A stretch of 64,000 nt of DNA from Methylomonas koyamae (GCF_006483455.1 NZ_PPPU01000005.1:1-64000); one strand, 5' to 3'. Counted from the first letter of the stretch, positions 34,961 to 44,322 are shown. Notes: generated by a model from the sequence alone, not told the origin. A program made the numbers and translations.

Positions 34961-37297
34961 ATGAAAATGACTCTATCAAGCAGTCCAACTGACCGGCAGC
35001 GCAGCGGACGCCGCATCGTTTTGCCGATGCTGGCCCTGTCTCTGGCAATCGCCGGCAATACCTGGGCCGGCGCAGCCGTATCGAGCAAACTCGATCTGCC
35101 GGCCCAAAGCCTCGCCGCCAGCCTGGACAGTTTGGCAAAGACCAGCGGCGCCAAATTGATCTACGCCGACTCGATCGTCAACGGCATTCAAGCCGATGCG
35201 CTGCGCGGCGAATTCACCGTACAGCAAGCGCTGGACCGGTTGCTGCATAAACACGGGCTGCAGTCGGAGATTGTCGGCGGCGTGATTACCATCAAGAAGG
35301 CCCCACCGGCGCCGAAACCGCAAGCCATCCGCGACGATTCGATCATCTCGCTCGGCGAAGTTACGGTCAACGAACAGCCGGACAACGGCAAATTGACTAG
35401 CAAGGACATCGCGACATCAGTCGACATCATGTACGCCGACAAGATCGCCGACCAGAACGTATTGACCGCATTCGACTTAATGCATCGGATGCCGGGCATC
35501 CAAATCACCCAATTCGGCCAAGGCACCACCACCGGCAAATTTTCCTTCCGCGGCTTCAATGGAGAGGGCAATATCAATGCCGTCAAGCTATTGATCGATG
35601 GCATCCCCAGCAACACCAATGACGGTAACATGCCGTTTATCGACGCGTTATTTCCGCTGGACATCGAATCGATAGAAGTCGTGCGGGGTACCAACGACCC
35701 GCGCTATGGCCTGCATAACATCGCCGGCAACGTCAACATGACCACCACCACCGGTGGTAATTATGTCAAAGGCCGAGTTAGCTACGGCAGTTTCGATACT
35801 CACGATATTCAATCCGGATTGGGTTATGAAAAGGACGGTTTCTCGCAAAACTACCAGGTTTCGTACCGTGCTAGCGACGGTTATCGCGATCACAGCGACA
35901 CCGACAAAAACAGCTTTTCCGGGAAATGGTTCTATACCCCTGAGGACAAAAAATACAAAGTCGGTTTGATAGCTCGCTGGAGCGAAGCCGACGCCCAAGA
36001 ACCCGGCTACCTCACCTACCAAGAACAATATGCCAATCCTGAGCAATCGATGCCCCGAAACGCTACCGACGGCGGCAAACGCCAATTGGGCCAAGTCAGC
36101 GCGCACCTGGATATCAACTTAACCGATCAGTTGTTTTGGTCGACTAAAGGCTATAGCAATACGTTTGAAGATCAACGATTTGTGAAATTTTACGGCAATA
36201 GCCCCACATCACCTTTTCAGCAAGAACGCACTACCGAAGAAGTACAGTATGGCGCGATGACCTCGCTGACCTACCACCCGCAAATTTCCTGGTTAAACGA
36301 TTTTTCCCTGGAAGGCGGTTTCGATTTTCAACAACAAGAAAACAAGTCGCTACGTTTCACCACAATCAATACAGTCAGAAGAGCCCAAACTAGAGATCAG
36401 AACTTTAATTTCTTGGTTTACGGCGGCTATCTGCAAGCCGTGATAAAACCAACTGCATGGTTAAAAATCACTCCTGGTTATCGGGCAGATCAGATTGACG
36501 GTAGTTTCATCAACCGAATGGAGGGCAGTACAGCAAATGTCAACGATTACGGCACGATTTCACAGCCAAAAATCGGCGCAGTGATCACCCCGATCGATGG
36601 TTACAGTCTTTACGGTAACTGGGGACGTACTTTCCAAGTAGGGGTAGGCGCCGCCACCTACAAAATTGCACGGGGAGCTACTGACATTGCGCCATCAATC
36701 AACGAAGGCTGGGAGGTCGGTGTCAAACTTAAACCTGTCGACTGGGCGGAGGCTCGTGTCGCTTACTGGCGACAAGACGCAACCAACGAGTCCAGCCGAG
36801 TTTTAAACAGCGCCCAAAATGATTCCATATCCATTGGCTCCACCGAACGCCAAGGAGTCGACCTGGAATTCAAAATCAGCCCAATCGAACCGGTCAACAT
36901 TTGGGCAGCTTATTCATTACAAGAAGCTATCGTTACCAAAGCTCCCAACGCTAGTTACCGAATCGGCAACCAGATCATCAACACGCCAGATTACTTATTC
37001 TCTGCGGGCCTGGATTACCAGATCACTCGGCAGATCAGGTCATCACTGTGGACTACTGGCCAGGGAGACTATTACATCGATCCGCAAAACAATTTGGATA
37101 ATTTTGGCGAATATGCCACTCTCAACCTGGACCTTGGATACCAAGTTACCAAAGAAGTTGACTTACAGTTCCAAGTCAAAAACTTGGCAGATGTTAATCG
37201 TGAATACGTGTGGTACGACGCTACGGGCGGAGCGCTGTACTCACCTGGCGACGGTCGCGCTTTCTACGGCGCAGTCAGTGTCAAGTTCGACTACTAA
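34961..37297 (+). CDS. FecA-like TonB-dependent receptor with STN signalling domain
   Basis: 778 residues: signal peptide (to about 36, GNTWA), STN domain (about 45-95, LPAQSLAASLDSLAKTSGAK), plug domain (about 130-260, with FRGFNGEGNINAVKLLIDG and VVRGTNDPRYGLHNIAGNVN) and a 22-strand barrel ending in the aromatic SVKFDY. It imports a metal chelate and signals through FecR and FecI upstream. The substrate is unknown; siderophore-iron, or a copper chelate of methanobactin type, are candidates by family. AGGAGATGAAA precedes the start. The barrel half is much more AT-rich than the plug half, noted under findings. Confidence 0.92.
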   Translation: MKMTLSSSPTDRQRSGRRIVLPMLALSLAIAGNTWAGAAVSSKLDLPAQSLAASLDSLAKTSGAKLIYADSIVNGIQADALRGEFTVQQALDRLLHKHGLQSEIVGGVITIKKAPPAPKPQAIRDDSIISLGEVTVNEQPDNGKLTSKDIATSVDIMYADKIADQNVLTAFDLMHRMPGIQITQFGQGTTTGKFSFRGFNGEGNINAVKLLIDGIPSNTNDGNMPFIDALFPLDIESIEVVRGTNDPRYGLHNIAGNVNMTTTTGGNYVKGRVSYGSFDTHDIQSGLGYEKDGFSQNYQVSYRASDGYRDHSDTDKNSFSGKWFYTPEDKKYKVGLIARWSEADAQEPGYLTYQEQYANPEQSMPRNATDGGKRQLGQVSAHLDINLTDQLFWSTKGYSNTFEDQRFVKFYGNSPTSPFQQERTTEEVQYGAMTSLTYHPQISWLNDFSLEGGFDFQQQENKSLRFTTINTVRRAQTRDQNFNFLVYGGYLQAVIKPTAWLKITPGYRADQIDGSFINRMEGSTANVNDYGTISQPKIGAVITPIDGYSLYGNWGRTFQVGVGAATYKIARGATDIAPSINEGWEVGVKLKPVDWAEARVAYWRQDATNESSRVLNSAQNDSISIGSTERQGVDLEFKISPIEPVNIWAAYSLQEAIVTKAPNASYRIGNQIINTPDYLFSAGLDYQITRQIRSSLWTTGQGDYYIDPQNNLDNFGEYATLNLDLGYQVTKEVDLQFQVKNLADVNREYVWYDATGGALYSPGDGRAFYGAVSVKFDY

Positions 37298-37300
37298 AAC

Positions 37301-38467
37301 ATGGCTGCGCCAGCTTTAACAGCCAAAAGGAAACAGACCGCCCGCCAGCTTTGGTTGGCGGTCCATCTTCATTTGGGTCTGAGCTTGGGCTTGGTTATTG
37401 CAGTCGCCGGTCTGACCGGCAGCCTGTTGGTGTTCTATCTGGATCTCGACGAATGGCTGAATCCGCAATTGGTAATCGCCCAGCCCAATGCACAGCGGCA
37501 AAGCTACGAAGCCCTGTACCAGGCTTTACGCCAGGCGGAACCTGGCCGGCAACGCGGCTGGCGCCTGGAAATTCCTGCAGACCCGCACCGCGCCGTCACC
37601 GCCCGCTATTACAAACCGGAAGAAACCGCCCACCACGGTTTCGCCCCTTTGATGGTTTCGCTGGACCCTTACACCGGCCAGGTGCTGGCGAACCGCTTTT
37701 GGGGCGAGTTTGCGATGACCTGGCTGTACGACCTGCATTACAAACTGTTACTGGACGAGCCCGGTAAAATTTTGATGGCGATTGTCGGCGGCTTTTTGTT
37801 GATTTCGCTGATCTCCGGCCTCTACCTGTGGTGGCCGCCGCTAAGCAAACTAAAAACCGCGCTGACGGTTAAGGCCAAGGCCAGCAAGGAAAGGCTGAAT
37901 TACGATCTGCATAAATTGGCGGGTTTTTACACTTTCATCGTGATGCTGGTTTTGGCGCTGAGCGGCGTTGCCCTGGAAATCCCACAATACGCCAATCCGC
38001 TGTTCGGCTATTTTTCGCCCCTGCAGCCCACGCCCAAACCGCAATCTTTCCCGGCCCGCGCCGGACAGCAGCGGATAAGCCTCGATCAAGCCGTCGCCGC
38101 CGGCCAGTCGGTTTTTCCCGACGCCCGCTTGTGCTGGATCGAAACTCCGCACGATGCTGGCGGCAGTTTCCGCATCAATCTGCGCCAAGACGGCGAGCCC
38201 AGCCAACGCTTCCCGAAAACCAATGTCTGGGTGGATCAATACAGCGGCCGAGTATTGGCGGTCAGCAATCCCGCCGAGCTGGGCGGTTCCGACACGCTGA
38301 TCAATTGGCTGCATCCCTTGCATACCGGCGAAGCCTTCGGTTTGACCGGACAATTGCTGGTGTTGATTTCCGGATTGGCCTGTCCGCTGCTGTTCGTCAC
38401 CGGCCTGATTCGCTGGCTGCAAAAACGCCAAGCCCGTCACAAATTCAAACTGCGCAGCAGCATCTGA
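37301..38467 (+). CDS. PepSY-associated membrane protein
   Basis: 388 residues with four membrane helices (about 18-42, 152-175, 205-227 and 342-365) and PepSY-type periplasmic segments between them. ARQLWLAVHLHLGLSLGLV and LYDLHYKLLLDEPGKILMAIVGG (in parts) are the family's conserved His-containing helices. Such proteins accompany TonB-dependent siderophore receptors and several are thought to be ferric-chelate reductases. It begins 3 bases after the receptor stop, so it is the last gene of the sigma-FecR-receptor unit. Confidence 0.9.
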   Translation: MAAPALTAKRKQTARQLWLAVHLHLGLSLGLVIAVAGLTGSLLVFYLDLDEWLNPQLVIAQPNAQRQSYEALYQALRQAEPGRQRGWRLEIPADPHRAVTARYYKPEETAHHGFAPLMVSLDPYTGQVLANRFWGEFAMTWLYDLHYKLLLDEPGKILMAIVGGFLLISLISGLYLWWPPLSKLKTALTVKAKASKERLNYDLHKLAGFYTFIVMLVLALSGVALEIPQYANPLFGYFSPLQPTPKPQSFPARAGQQRISLDQAVAAGQSVFPDARLCWIETPHDAGGSFRINLRQDGEPSQRFPKTNVWVDQYSGRVLAVSNPAELGGSDTLINWLHPLHTGEAFGLTGQLLVLISGLACPLLFVTGLIRWLQKRQARHKFKLRSSI

Positions 38468-38709
38468 CCCGAAAGCCGCCGGTTTTTGCTATTTTGCCGA
38501 TCGGTGCCCGCGGAGAGCGATTTCGGCGCCAAGATTGGCACTACGATACGGTAGAGCGTGGTTTTCCGGGCCGATCCCGGTAAAAATCCACCACTCGGCC
38601 AGTCGAATCCATCCAACCCGCCACGAAATCCGCCTTTGTCGAAATTGAAATTTCTGATTAAATAATATCGTCAAACGCTTACACAACCTTCCTGGAGCAA
38701 AGTAATAAC

Positions 38710-40038
38710 TTGAGCCGCCTGCCTAAGCCCCGTTTCGCCCTGATATCCCTGGCTTGCCTGATGCTGCAGAGCCCGTTTGCGGCCGCCCGCTATGCGGCCA
38801 TTGTAATCGACGCCGACAGCGGCCGGGTAATACACGAGAATGAATCCACCCAGCGCTGGTATCCGGCCTCGCTGACCAAAGTCATGACCATGTACATGAC
38901 GTTTGCCGCGCTGGAATCCGGCAACCTGAAACTAACCGATACGGTTTACGCATCGAAACACGCCGCATCTATGCCCAGTTCCAAATTGGGCTTGCGCACC
39001 GGGCAAAGCCTGACCGTCGAACAAGCCATCATGGCCGTCACCACCCGCTCGGCCAACGATGCGGCGGTGGTGTTGGCGGAAAGATTGGGCGGAACCGAAT
39101 CCAATTTCGCGGCGATGATGACGCAAACCGCCCACCGCCTGGGCATGAGCAGCAGTTCGTTCGAAAACGCCAGCGGCCTGCCGGACGACGGCCAAATCAG
39201 CAGCGCCCGCGACCTGGCATTGTTATCGGCGGCGGTGCTGCGCGATTTCCCGCAGTATTACCATTACTTTTCGGCCACCGAATTCCGTTACAAAGGCCGG
39301 GTAATGCCGAATACCAACAAGATCCTGAAAACCTACCCCGACGCCGACGGCTTCAAAACCGGTTTTACCTGCGGCTCCGGTTATAACCTGATCGCTTCGG
39401 CCAAACGCAACGGCCACCGGATCATCGGCGTACTGCTCGGCGCCCACAGCAGCGGCGAACGTTTCGAGCAAATGGGCAACCTGTTGGATATGGGCTTTGC
39501 CAAGAGCGGCAACAGCCAGTTGGGCGAACACATCTCGCAATTGCACGATACCGCGCAATTGCCGCCGCCGTTTCAATTGGCATCTAACCGTTGCGCCGGC
39601 AGTGCCGCGCAAATGGGCGCAGACTCCGGCGCCATCAGCCGTTACGAACCGATTCGGATCAACGAAACGCCGGAAAGCCGCGAGCGCCGGCTGCTGGCGG
39701 CAAACAAGCCGCAGCCCCGCTATAGCGCCGCATCATGGAACGTCAGCCTGGGCAGCTTTCCGCGCAAAATCGATGCCGACATCAACCTGCAGCGGGTCCG
39801 CAACGCATTAGGCCCGTTGGCAAAAAGCGGCCAACCGCGTATCGTCAAGAGCAAAAACAAAAGAGGCACCGTCTGGCTCAGCCAATGGACCGGCCTGCAA
39901 CAGGACGACAGCCGCGATTTCTGCCGCCGCCTGCACGGCAAAAATCTGGATTGCAGCTCCTTTCCGCAACCTAAACAAACCGTGGCTGCGACCGGCAACC
40001 ACGGCAAAATCGGTCACCGCAACCGCTCCAAGTCTTAA
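38710..40038 (+). CDS. D-alanyl-D-alanine carboxypeptidase (penicillin-binding protein, S11 family)
   Basis: 442 residues from a TTG start with GGAG 11 bases upstream. A signal peptide (to about residue 26) is followed by the S11 serine peptidase domain with all three active-site motifs: Ser54-Leu-Thr-Lys57, Ser114-Ala-Asn116 and Lys216-Thr-Gly218. It trims the terminal D-Ala from peptidoglycan pentapeptides in the periplasm. The C-terminal part (about 340-415, WNVSLGSFPRKIDADINLQRVRNAL in parts) resembles a SPOR peptidoglycan-binding domain. A strong terminator follows. Confidence 0.93.
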   Translation: MSRLPKPRFALISLACLMLQSPFAAARYAAIVIDADSGRVIHENESTQRWYPASLTKVMTMYMTFAALESGNLKLTDTVYASKHAASMPSSKLGLRTGQSLTVEQAIMAVTTRSANDAAVVLAERLGGTESNFAAMMTQTAHRLGMSSSSFENASGLPDDGQISSARDLALLSAAVLRDFPQYYHYFSATEFRYKGRVMPNTNKILKTYPDADGFKTGFTCGSGYNLIASAKRNGHRIIGVLLGAHSSGERFEQMGNLLDMGFAKSGNSQLGEHISQLHDTAQLPPPFQLASNRCAGSAAQMGADSGAISRYEPIRINETPESRERRLLAANKPQPRYSAASWNVSLGSFPRKIDADINLQRVRNALGPLAKSGQPRIVKSKNKRGTVWLSQWTGLQQDDSRDFCRRLHGKNLDCSSFPQPKQTVAATGNHGKIGHRNRSKS

Positions 40039-40041
40039 CCG

Positions 40042-40074
40042 GCCGCCGCTCAGCTCAGTAATGCGGCGGCTTTT
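40042..40074 (+). terminator. Rho-independent terminator of the carboxypeptidase gene
   Basis: GCCGCCGC (40042-40049) and GCGGCGGC (40063-40070) are perfect complements around a 13-nt loop, followed by TTTTC. The structure begins 4 bases after the carboxypeptidase stop and overlaps the last codons of convergent slyX. Confidence 0.7.
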
Positions 40075-40267
40075 CGTCGAGCGGCAGTAACGGCCGCTCG
40101 GCCATGCTCAGCGCCAAACTCTTAATCTTGTCGTGCAGCAACTTGCAGGTCTCCTCCAATTTGCCGATCTGTTTTTGCTGGTCGGCCACCACTTGGTTCA
40201 AAGCCTGAATCAGGTCTTCCTGATACGCTTGCTTAATCTCCAATTCGATAATGCGTTCTTCGTTCAT
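40055..40267 (-). CDS. slyX: SlyX family protein
   Basis: 70 residues, the usual SlyX length (72 in E. coli). It is one long coiled coil (RIIELEIKQAYQEDLIQALN, split from QVVADQQKQIGKLEE) ending in the typical PPHY tail. The function of SlyX is unknown. It is convergent with the carboxypeptidase gene, whose terminator covers its 3' end. Confidence 0.9.
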   Translation of the reverse strand: MNEERIIELEIKQAYQEDLIQALNQVVADQQKQIGKLEETCKLLHDKIKSLALSMAERPLLPLDEKPPHY

Positions 40268-40396
40268 AACGGCCTAAAGCTGCAAGTAATGGCACATTCT
40301 AATCGAATTTGATCGCGGTTTTACGCCTGCGCACTCGCACCGCCCCGCCAAACTCGCTATCATTGCCCACCACATCAACACAGCGAGGATGCAACC

Positions 40397-40699
40397 ATGA
40401 CAACCATTGCAGATCCGGTCATCGGCCGTTGGTATAAAGATTTGGAAAGCAATCTTACTTTCAAGGTAGTGGCGATCGAAGGAGCCGACGAATCGATCGA
40501 AGTGCAATACGCCAACGGCGATTTAGGCGAGTACGATAACGAGTCGTGGTATGGCTCGACCATCGATTACATCGAAGATCCGGACGACTGGAGCGCACCG
40601 TTCGACGATCTGGAAGCCGACGATCTCGGCTATACCGATCCGGACCGCCACAGCCGGGCCGATTCGGAAGATTTGGATATCAGCGACTTTTTGGATTAA
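40397..40699 (+). CDS. DUF6763-like acidic protein
   Basis: 100 residues, very acidic. The N-terminal part (about 8-60) reads PVIGRWYKDLESNLTFKVVA then YANGDLGEYDNESWY, as in the small gammaproteobacterial family DUF6763 (as I recall it): a beta-rich domain that opens with a P-V-x-G-x-W-Y motif. The C-terminus is mostly Asp and Glu. The function is unknown. GCGAGGATG precedes the ATG at a usable distance. The next gene (P-loop ATPase) begins 10 bases after its stop. Confidence 0.85.
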   Translation: MTTIADPVIGRWYKDLESNLTFKVVAIEGADESIEVQYANGDLGEYDNESWYGSTIDYIEDPDDWSAPFDDLEADDLGYTDPDRHSRADSEDLDISDFLD

Positions 40700-40709
40700 A
40701 CACGACCTT

Positions 40710-41558
40710 ATGAGAATGACCCCGCAACAGTTTTTGGACTGGGAGTCCAAAAGCATCACCCTGTTAGCCATGTCCGGCGCCGGCAAAACCACGCTATCGG
40801 CCAAACTGCCCAAAGACAAATGGTTCCATTATTCCGGCGACTACCGGATCGGCACCAAATACCTGGAAGAACCGATATTGGACAACATCAAACAGCAAGC
40901 GATGGGCGTGCCGTTTTTGCGGGACCTGCTTAAGTCCGACTCGATCTATATTTGCAGCAACATCACCGTCGACAATCTGGCGCCGGTATCCAGCTTCCTC
41001 GGCAAAATCGGCGACCCCGGCAAAGGCGGCTTGAGCCAGGCCGAATTCAAGCGCCGCCAGGCCCTGCACCATCAAGCCGAAATCGCGGCGATGAACGACG
41101 TGCCGGATTTCATCCATAAAGCCGAAGCCATCTACGGCTACAAGCATTTCATCAACGACGCCGGCGGCAGCGTCTGCGAACTGGATTGCCCGGAAGTGCT
41201 GGAAAACCTGGCCAAGCATACGCTGATCGTTTACATCAAAATTCCGCCGGCATTGGAACAGACCATCATCGACCGCGCCAAGCAAGATCCGAAACCGCTG
41301 TATTACCGGCCGGAATTCGTCGATGAAAAGCTGGCGCAATTCATGCGCGAACGCAACTACCAGAACACCGACCAGATTCCGCCGGACGAATTCGTCAGCT
41401 GGGTGTTTCCGGAATTGTTCAAGGCCCGGGTGCCGCGTTACGAGGCAATCGCCGCCCAGTACGGTTACACGATCAGCGCCGACGAAACCGCCAAAGTGCA
41501 AACCGAGGACGATTTCGTCCAACTGATCGCCGCGGCGATCGCCCGCCAAAGCGCTTGA
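40710..41558 (+). CDS. P-loop ATPase of unknown function
   Basis: 282 residues. A Walker A motif lies near the N-terminus (AMSGAGKTTL, K26). The following YSGDYRIGTKYLEEPI and YGYKHFINDAGGSVCELD (candidate Walker B/acidic region about 150-165) look like a small-molecule or nucleotide-kinase-type fold. No membrane segment is seen. ATG 40716, two codons on, is an alternative start. It lies between the DUF6763 gene and metA on the same strand with short gaps. I do not recognise a substrate. Confidence 0.8.
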   Translation: MRMTPQQFLDWESKSITLLAMSGAGKTTLSAKLPKDKWFHYSGDYRIGTKYLEEPILDNIKQQAMGVPFLRDLLKSDSIYICSNITVDNLAPVSSFLGKIGDPGKGGLSQAEFKRRQALHHQAEIAAMNDVPDFIHKAEAIYGYKHFINDAGGSVCELDCPEVLENLAKHTLIVYIKIPPALEQTIIDRAKQDPKPLYYRPEFVDEKLAQFMRERNYQNTDQIPPDEFVSWVFPELFKARVPRYEAIAAQYGYTISADETAKVQTEDDFVQLIAAAIARQSA

Positions 41559-41571
41559 GCGGCCCACTGAC

Positions 41572-42636
41572 ATGCCTTTAGTTGCTCATACCGAATTACC
41601 GACTTTCCGCCGCTTGCAGGAAGAAGGCGAAGAGATTCTGACGCCGGACCGCGCCGCCCACCAATCCATCCGCGAATTGCACATCGGCCTGTTGAACATC
41701 ATGCCGGATGCCGCGCTGGAAGCCACCGAACGCCAGTTTTTCCGTCTGGTCGGCGCCTGCAACCAAATTGCCCAGTTCCACGTCCACCCGTTTACCATCG
41801 ACGGCCTGGAGCGCGGCCCGGAAACTCTGGCGCATATCGCCAAGTATTACGAAAGCTTCGAACAGATCAAACGCGACGGCCTGGACGCCTTGATCATCAG
41901 CGGCGCCAACGTCACCCACGACCATTTACAGGAAGAGGATTTTTGGCGGCCGCTGACCGAAGTGTTCGAGTGGGCCAAGGAAAACGTCACTTCGGTGCTC
42001 TGTTCCTGCCTCGCCACCCATGCTCTGATTCAGCATTGTTACGGTATCGAACGCACCCGGCTGCCGGCCAAGCGTTGGGGGGTCTACTCGCACAAGGTGG
42101 TCGATCGCAACCACCCGCTGGTATCCGAAATCAATACCCGCTTCGATGTACCGCATTCTCGGTTCAACGAGGTTTTCCGTAGCGACATGGAAAAACAAGG
42201 CTTGAAGGTATTAGTCGCCAGCGACCAGGCCGGCGTACATTTGGCGGTCAGCCCGGACGGCTTCCGGATCGTGTTCTTCCAGGGCCATCCGGAGTACGAC
42301 GACATCAGCTTGTTGAAGGAATATAAACGCGAGGTACTGCGCTATTACCGCGCCGAACGCGACGATTATCCGCCCTATCCGGAACACTATTTCGACGAAA
42401 CGGCGAAACGCCTGCTGGCCGACTACGCCAGCCACGTCCAGGCCGCCCGCCACGGCGGCCGGCAGCTAACGGCAATGCCGGAGGAGCAAATCGTCGAACG
42501 TCTGGACATCACCTGGCGCGACTCGGCCAAAGCCGTATTCAACAACTGGCTGGGCAAGGTCTACCAAATCACCAACGAAGACCGCCGACTGCCGTTCATG
42601 GACGGCGTCGATCCGCGCAATCCGCTGGGCCTGTGA
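41572..42636 (+). CDS. metA: Homoserine O-acyltransferase MetA (succinyl/acetyl transferase)
   Basis: 354 residues. It acylates homoserine as the first step from homoserine to methionine. The HTS-family motifs are IGLLNIMPDAALEATERQF, the active-site Cys146 in CSCLATHAL (equivalent to E. coli Cys142) and the catalytic His and Glu in FQGHPEYD. MetA proteins may use succinyl- or acetyl-CoA and I cannot decide this from the sequence. The stop shares one base with the guaD start (TGATG). Confidence 0.93.
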   Translation: MPLVAHTELPTFRRLQEEGEEILTPDRAAHQSIRELHIGLLNIMPDAALEATERQFFRLVGACNQIAQFHVHPFTIDGLERGPETLAHIAKYYESFEQIKRDGLDALIISGANVTHDHLQEEDFWRPLTEVFEWAKENVTSVLCSCLATHALIQHCYGIERTRLPAKRWGVYSHKVVDRNHPLVSEINTRFDVPHSRFNEVFRSDMEKQGLKVLVASDQAGVHLAVSPDGFRIVFFQGHPEYDDISLLKEYKREVLRYYRAERDDYPPYPEHYFDETAKRLLADYASHVQAARHGGRQLTAMPEEQIVERLDITWRDSAKAVFNNWLGKVYQITNEDRRLPFMDGVDPRNPLGL

Positions 42637-43100
42637 TGCACCAGGACTTTCTGCATCAAGCGGTAGAACTGGCTTGCTTCAACGTCAGCAACGGCGGCGG
42701 CCCGTTCGGCGCGCTGATCGTGCGAGACCAGCGCATCATCGCCGCCAGCGGCAATCGCGTCACCGAGAACATGGACCCGACCGCCCATGCCGAGGTTCTG
42801 GCGATCCGCCAAGCCTGCCAGTATTTGCAAGACTTTCAATTGAAACACTGCGTGCTCTACACCAGTTGTGAACCCTGCCCGATGTGTCTGGGCGCGATTT
42901 ATTGGTCCCGGCTGGACGCAGTCTATTTCGCCAGTAGTCGCGACGATGCCGCCCAAGCCGGCTTTGACGACAGCCTGATTTACACTGAAATCGACAAACC
43001 TGCCGAGCAGCGCCAGATCGTTATGCGGCATCTGCCGCTCGAATCTGCCGCGGAACCGTTCCGCTTATGGCAAATCCAGACCGATAAAATCCGCTACTGA
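42636..43100 (+). CDS. guaD: Guanine deaminase
   Basis: 154 residues, a cytidine-deaminase-fold enzyme. Zinc ligands and catalytic Glu are His51-Ala-Glu53 and Cys81-Pro-Met-Cys84. The lines GGPFGALIVRD, NDPTAHAE-like MDPTAHAEVLAIR, LYTSCEPCPMCLGAIYW and DDSLIYTEIDKPAEQRQI closely follow Bacillus-type GuaD, which converts guanine to xanthine; a tRNA adenosine deaminase (TadA) is less likely. It is coupled to metA by the TGATG overlap and overlaps the convergent next gene by 7 bases. Confidence 0.9.
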   Translation: MHQDFLHQAVELACFNVSNGGGPFGALIVRDQRIIAASGNRVTENMDPTAHAEVLAIRQACQYLQDFQLKHCVLYTSCEPCPMCLGAIYWSRLDAVYFASSRDDAAQAGFDDSLIYTEIDKPAEQRQIVMRHLPLESAAEPFRLWQIQTDKIRY

Positions 43101-43540
43101 GCCGCTGCCGGAACTGCCGGCTTGGCCGCAGCCTCTTCACCCTTGATTTTGATCAACCAGCCGTCCTGCCCCCAGCAGCCGGACTCGACTTTGCTTTCGG
43201 CCGATTTGGCCATGACGTGGATCCGGGCGAATCCCGGACTGAGTTGCGGCAATTTGGATTTAACGAAATAAAAAGTCTTTTTATCGACCACCTCGACCTT
43301 CATTTTCTCGCCGCGGGCCTCGGCACTGATGGACAACGGATCGGCATTGTGCGAGACATGGAACGACATATCGACCCCAGCATCGACTTCGGCCTTATGT
43401 TCGGGTACGAAATCGCGAAATTTGGGCCGTTTGCATTCCTTTAACCGTTCCTCCTCCTCCGGTGTCAGCGCCAACGCCACACTCGAAAAAACCATCGCGC
43501 CCAACAGCAGCGCGCTTTTCCAGCGAATCGACAAATTCAT
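43094..43540 (-). CDS. Small periplasmic protein of unknown function
   Basis: 148 residues from ATG 43540. A signal peptide (about 1-24, ending VALA) precedes a mature chain starting LTPEEEERLKECKRPKFRDF, then a beta-rich domain (VDMSFHVSHNADPLSISAEA in parts) that resembles an immunoglobulin-like fold, with two cysteines (ECKRP and SGCWGQ) that could form a disulphide. The tail is Ala/Pro-rich. The frame is open further upstream, but that part encodes a run of Asn and lacks a signal. I do not recognise the family. Confidence 0.75.
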   Translation of the reverse strand: MNLSIRWKSALLLGAMVFSSVALALTPEEEERLKECKRPKFRDFVPEHKAEVDAGVDMSFHVSHNADPLSISAEARGEKMKVEVVDKKTFYFVKSKLPQLSPGFARIHVMAKSAESKVESGCWGQDGWLIKIKGEEAAAKPAVPAAAQ

Positions 43541-43755
43541 GACTAGCCTCTTGTTGTTATTGTTGTTGTAATGTTGGAAGCGCCCGACAAAACGGCGCAT
43601 CCTTAAAATACCAGCAGTTTCAACTTTAATCAGTTTTAGTGCTTTGTTCAATCTCCGAACCTTTTTCCGACAAGGCCTGCGCTTGCTAAACTTCTAACCC
43701 ATCCAAGCCCAGAACATGTAAAATCGCCGCCTTTCCGTTTTCAGTTTCCCAGCTT

Positions 43756-44319
43756 ATGACCAACTTCAGAGGCACCACAATTCTATCGGTCCGGCGCGGC
43801 GACAAGGTCGTGATCGGCGGCGACGGTCAGGTTACTTTGGGCAACACCGTAATGAAAGGCAATGCCAGAAAAGTCAGACGCTTGTACCACGACAAAGTGA
43901 TAGCCGGTTTCGCCGGCGCCACTGCCGACGCCTTCACCCTGTTCGAACATTTCGAAGGCAAACTGGAAAAACACCGCGGCAACCTGACCCGCGCCGCTGT
44001 AGAAATGGCCAAAGACTGGCGTACCGATCGAGCCCTGCGTAAACTGGAAGCACTGCTGATCATCGCCGACAGCAAAACTTCCCTGGTCATCTCCGGCACC
44101 GGCGACGTAATCGAACCGGAACACGATTTCATCGCCATCGGCTCCGGCGGCGCCTTCGCCCAAAGCGCCGCCCGCGCCTTGCTGGAAAATACCGAACTTA
44201 GTGCGCGCGACATCGTCGAAAAGGCCTTGAATATCGCCGCCGACATCTGCATTTATACCAACCACAACTTACGCATCGAAGAATTGGACGCCGAACCGCA
44301 AGCGGCGCCGCAAGAGTAA
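43756..44319 (+). CDS. hslV: ATP-dependent protease subunit HslV
   Basis: 187 residues. HslV is the proteasome-like peptidase of the HslUV complex in the cytoplasm. The N-terminal nucleophile is Thr7 ([20 protein letters not shown] in parts), so a six-residue propeptide MTNFRG must be removed, whereas E. coli HslV needs only Met removal. [17 protein letters not shown] and [14 protein letters not shown] are family motifs. hslU follows after 3 bases. Confidence 0.97.
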   Translation: MTNFRGTTILSVRRGDKVVIGGDGQVTLGNTVMKGNARKVRRLYHDKVIAGFAGATADAFTLFEHFEGKLEKHRGNLTRAAVEMAKDWRTDRALRKLEALLIIADSKTSLVISGTGDVIEPEHDFIAIGSGGAFAQSAARALLENTELSARDIVEKALNIAADICIYTNHNLRIEELDAEPQAAPQE

Positions 44320-44322
44320 ACC

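Noticed and set aside
43681-43705. Heat-shock (sigma-32) promoter before hslV
   Set aside because: CTTGCT and CCCAT are present, but only 10 bases separate them instead of 13-14, and the -10 box is incomplete.
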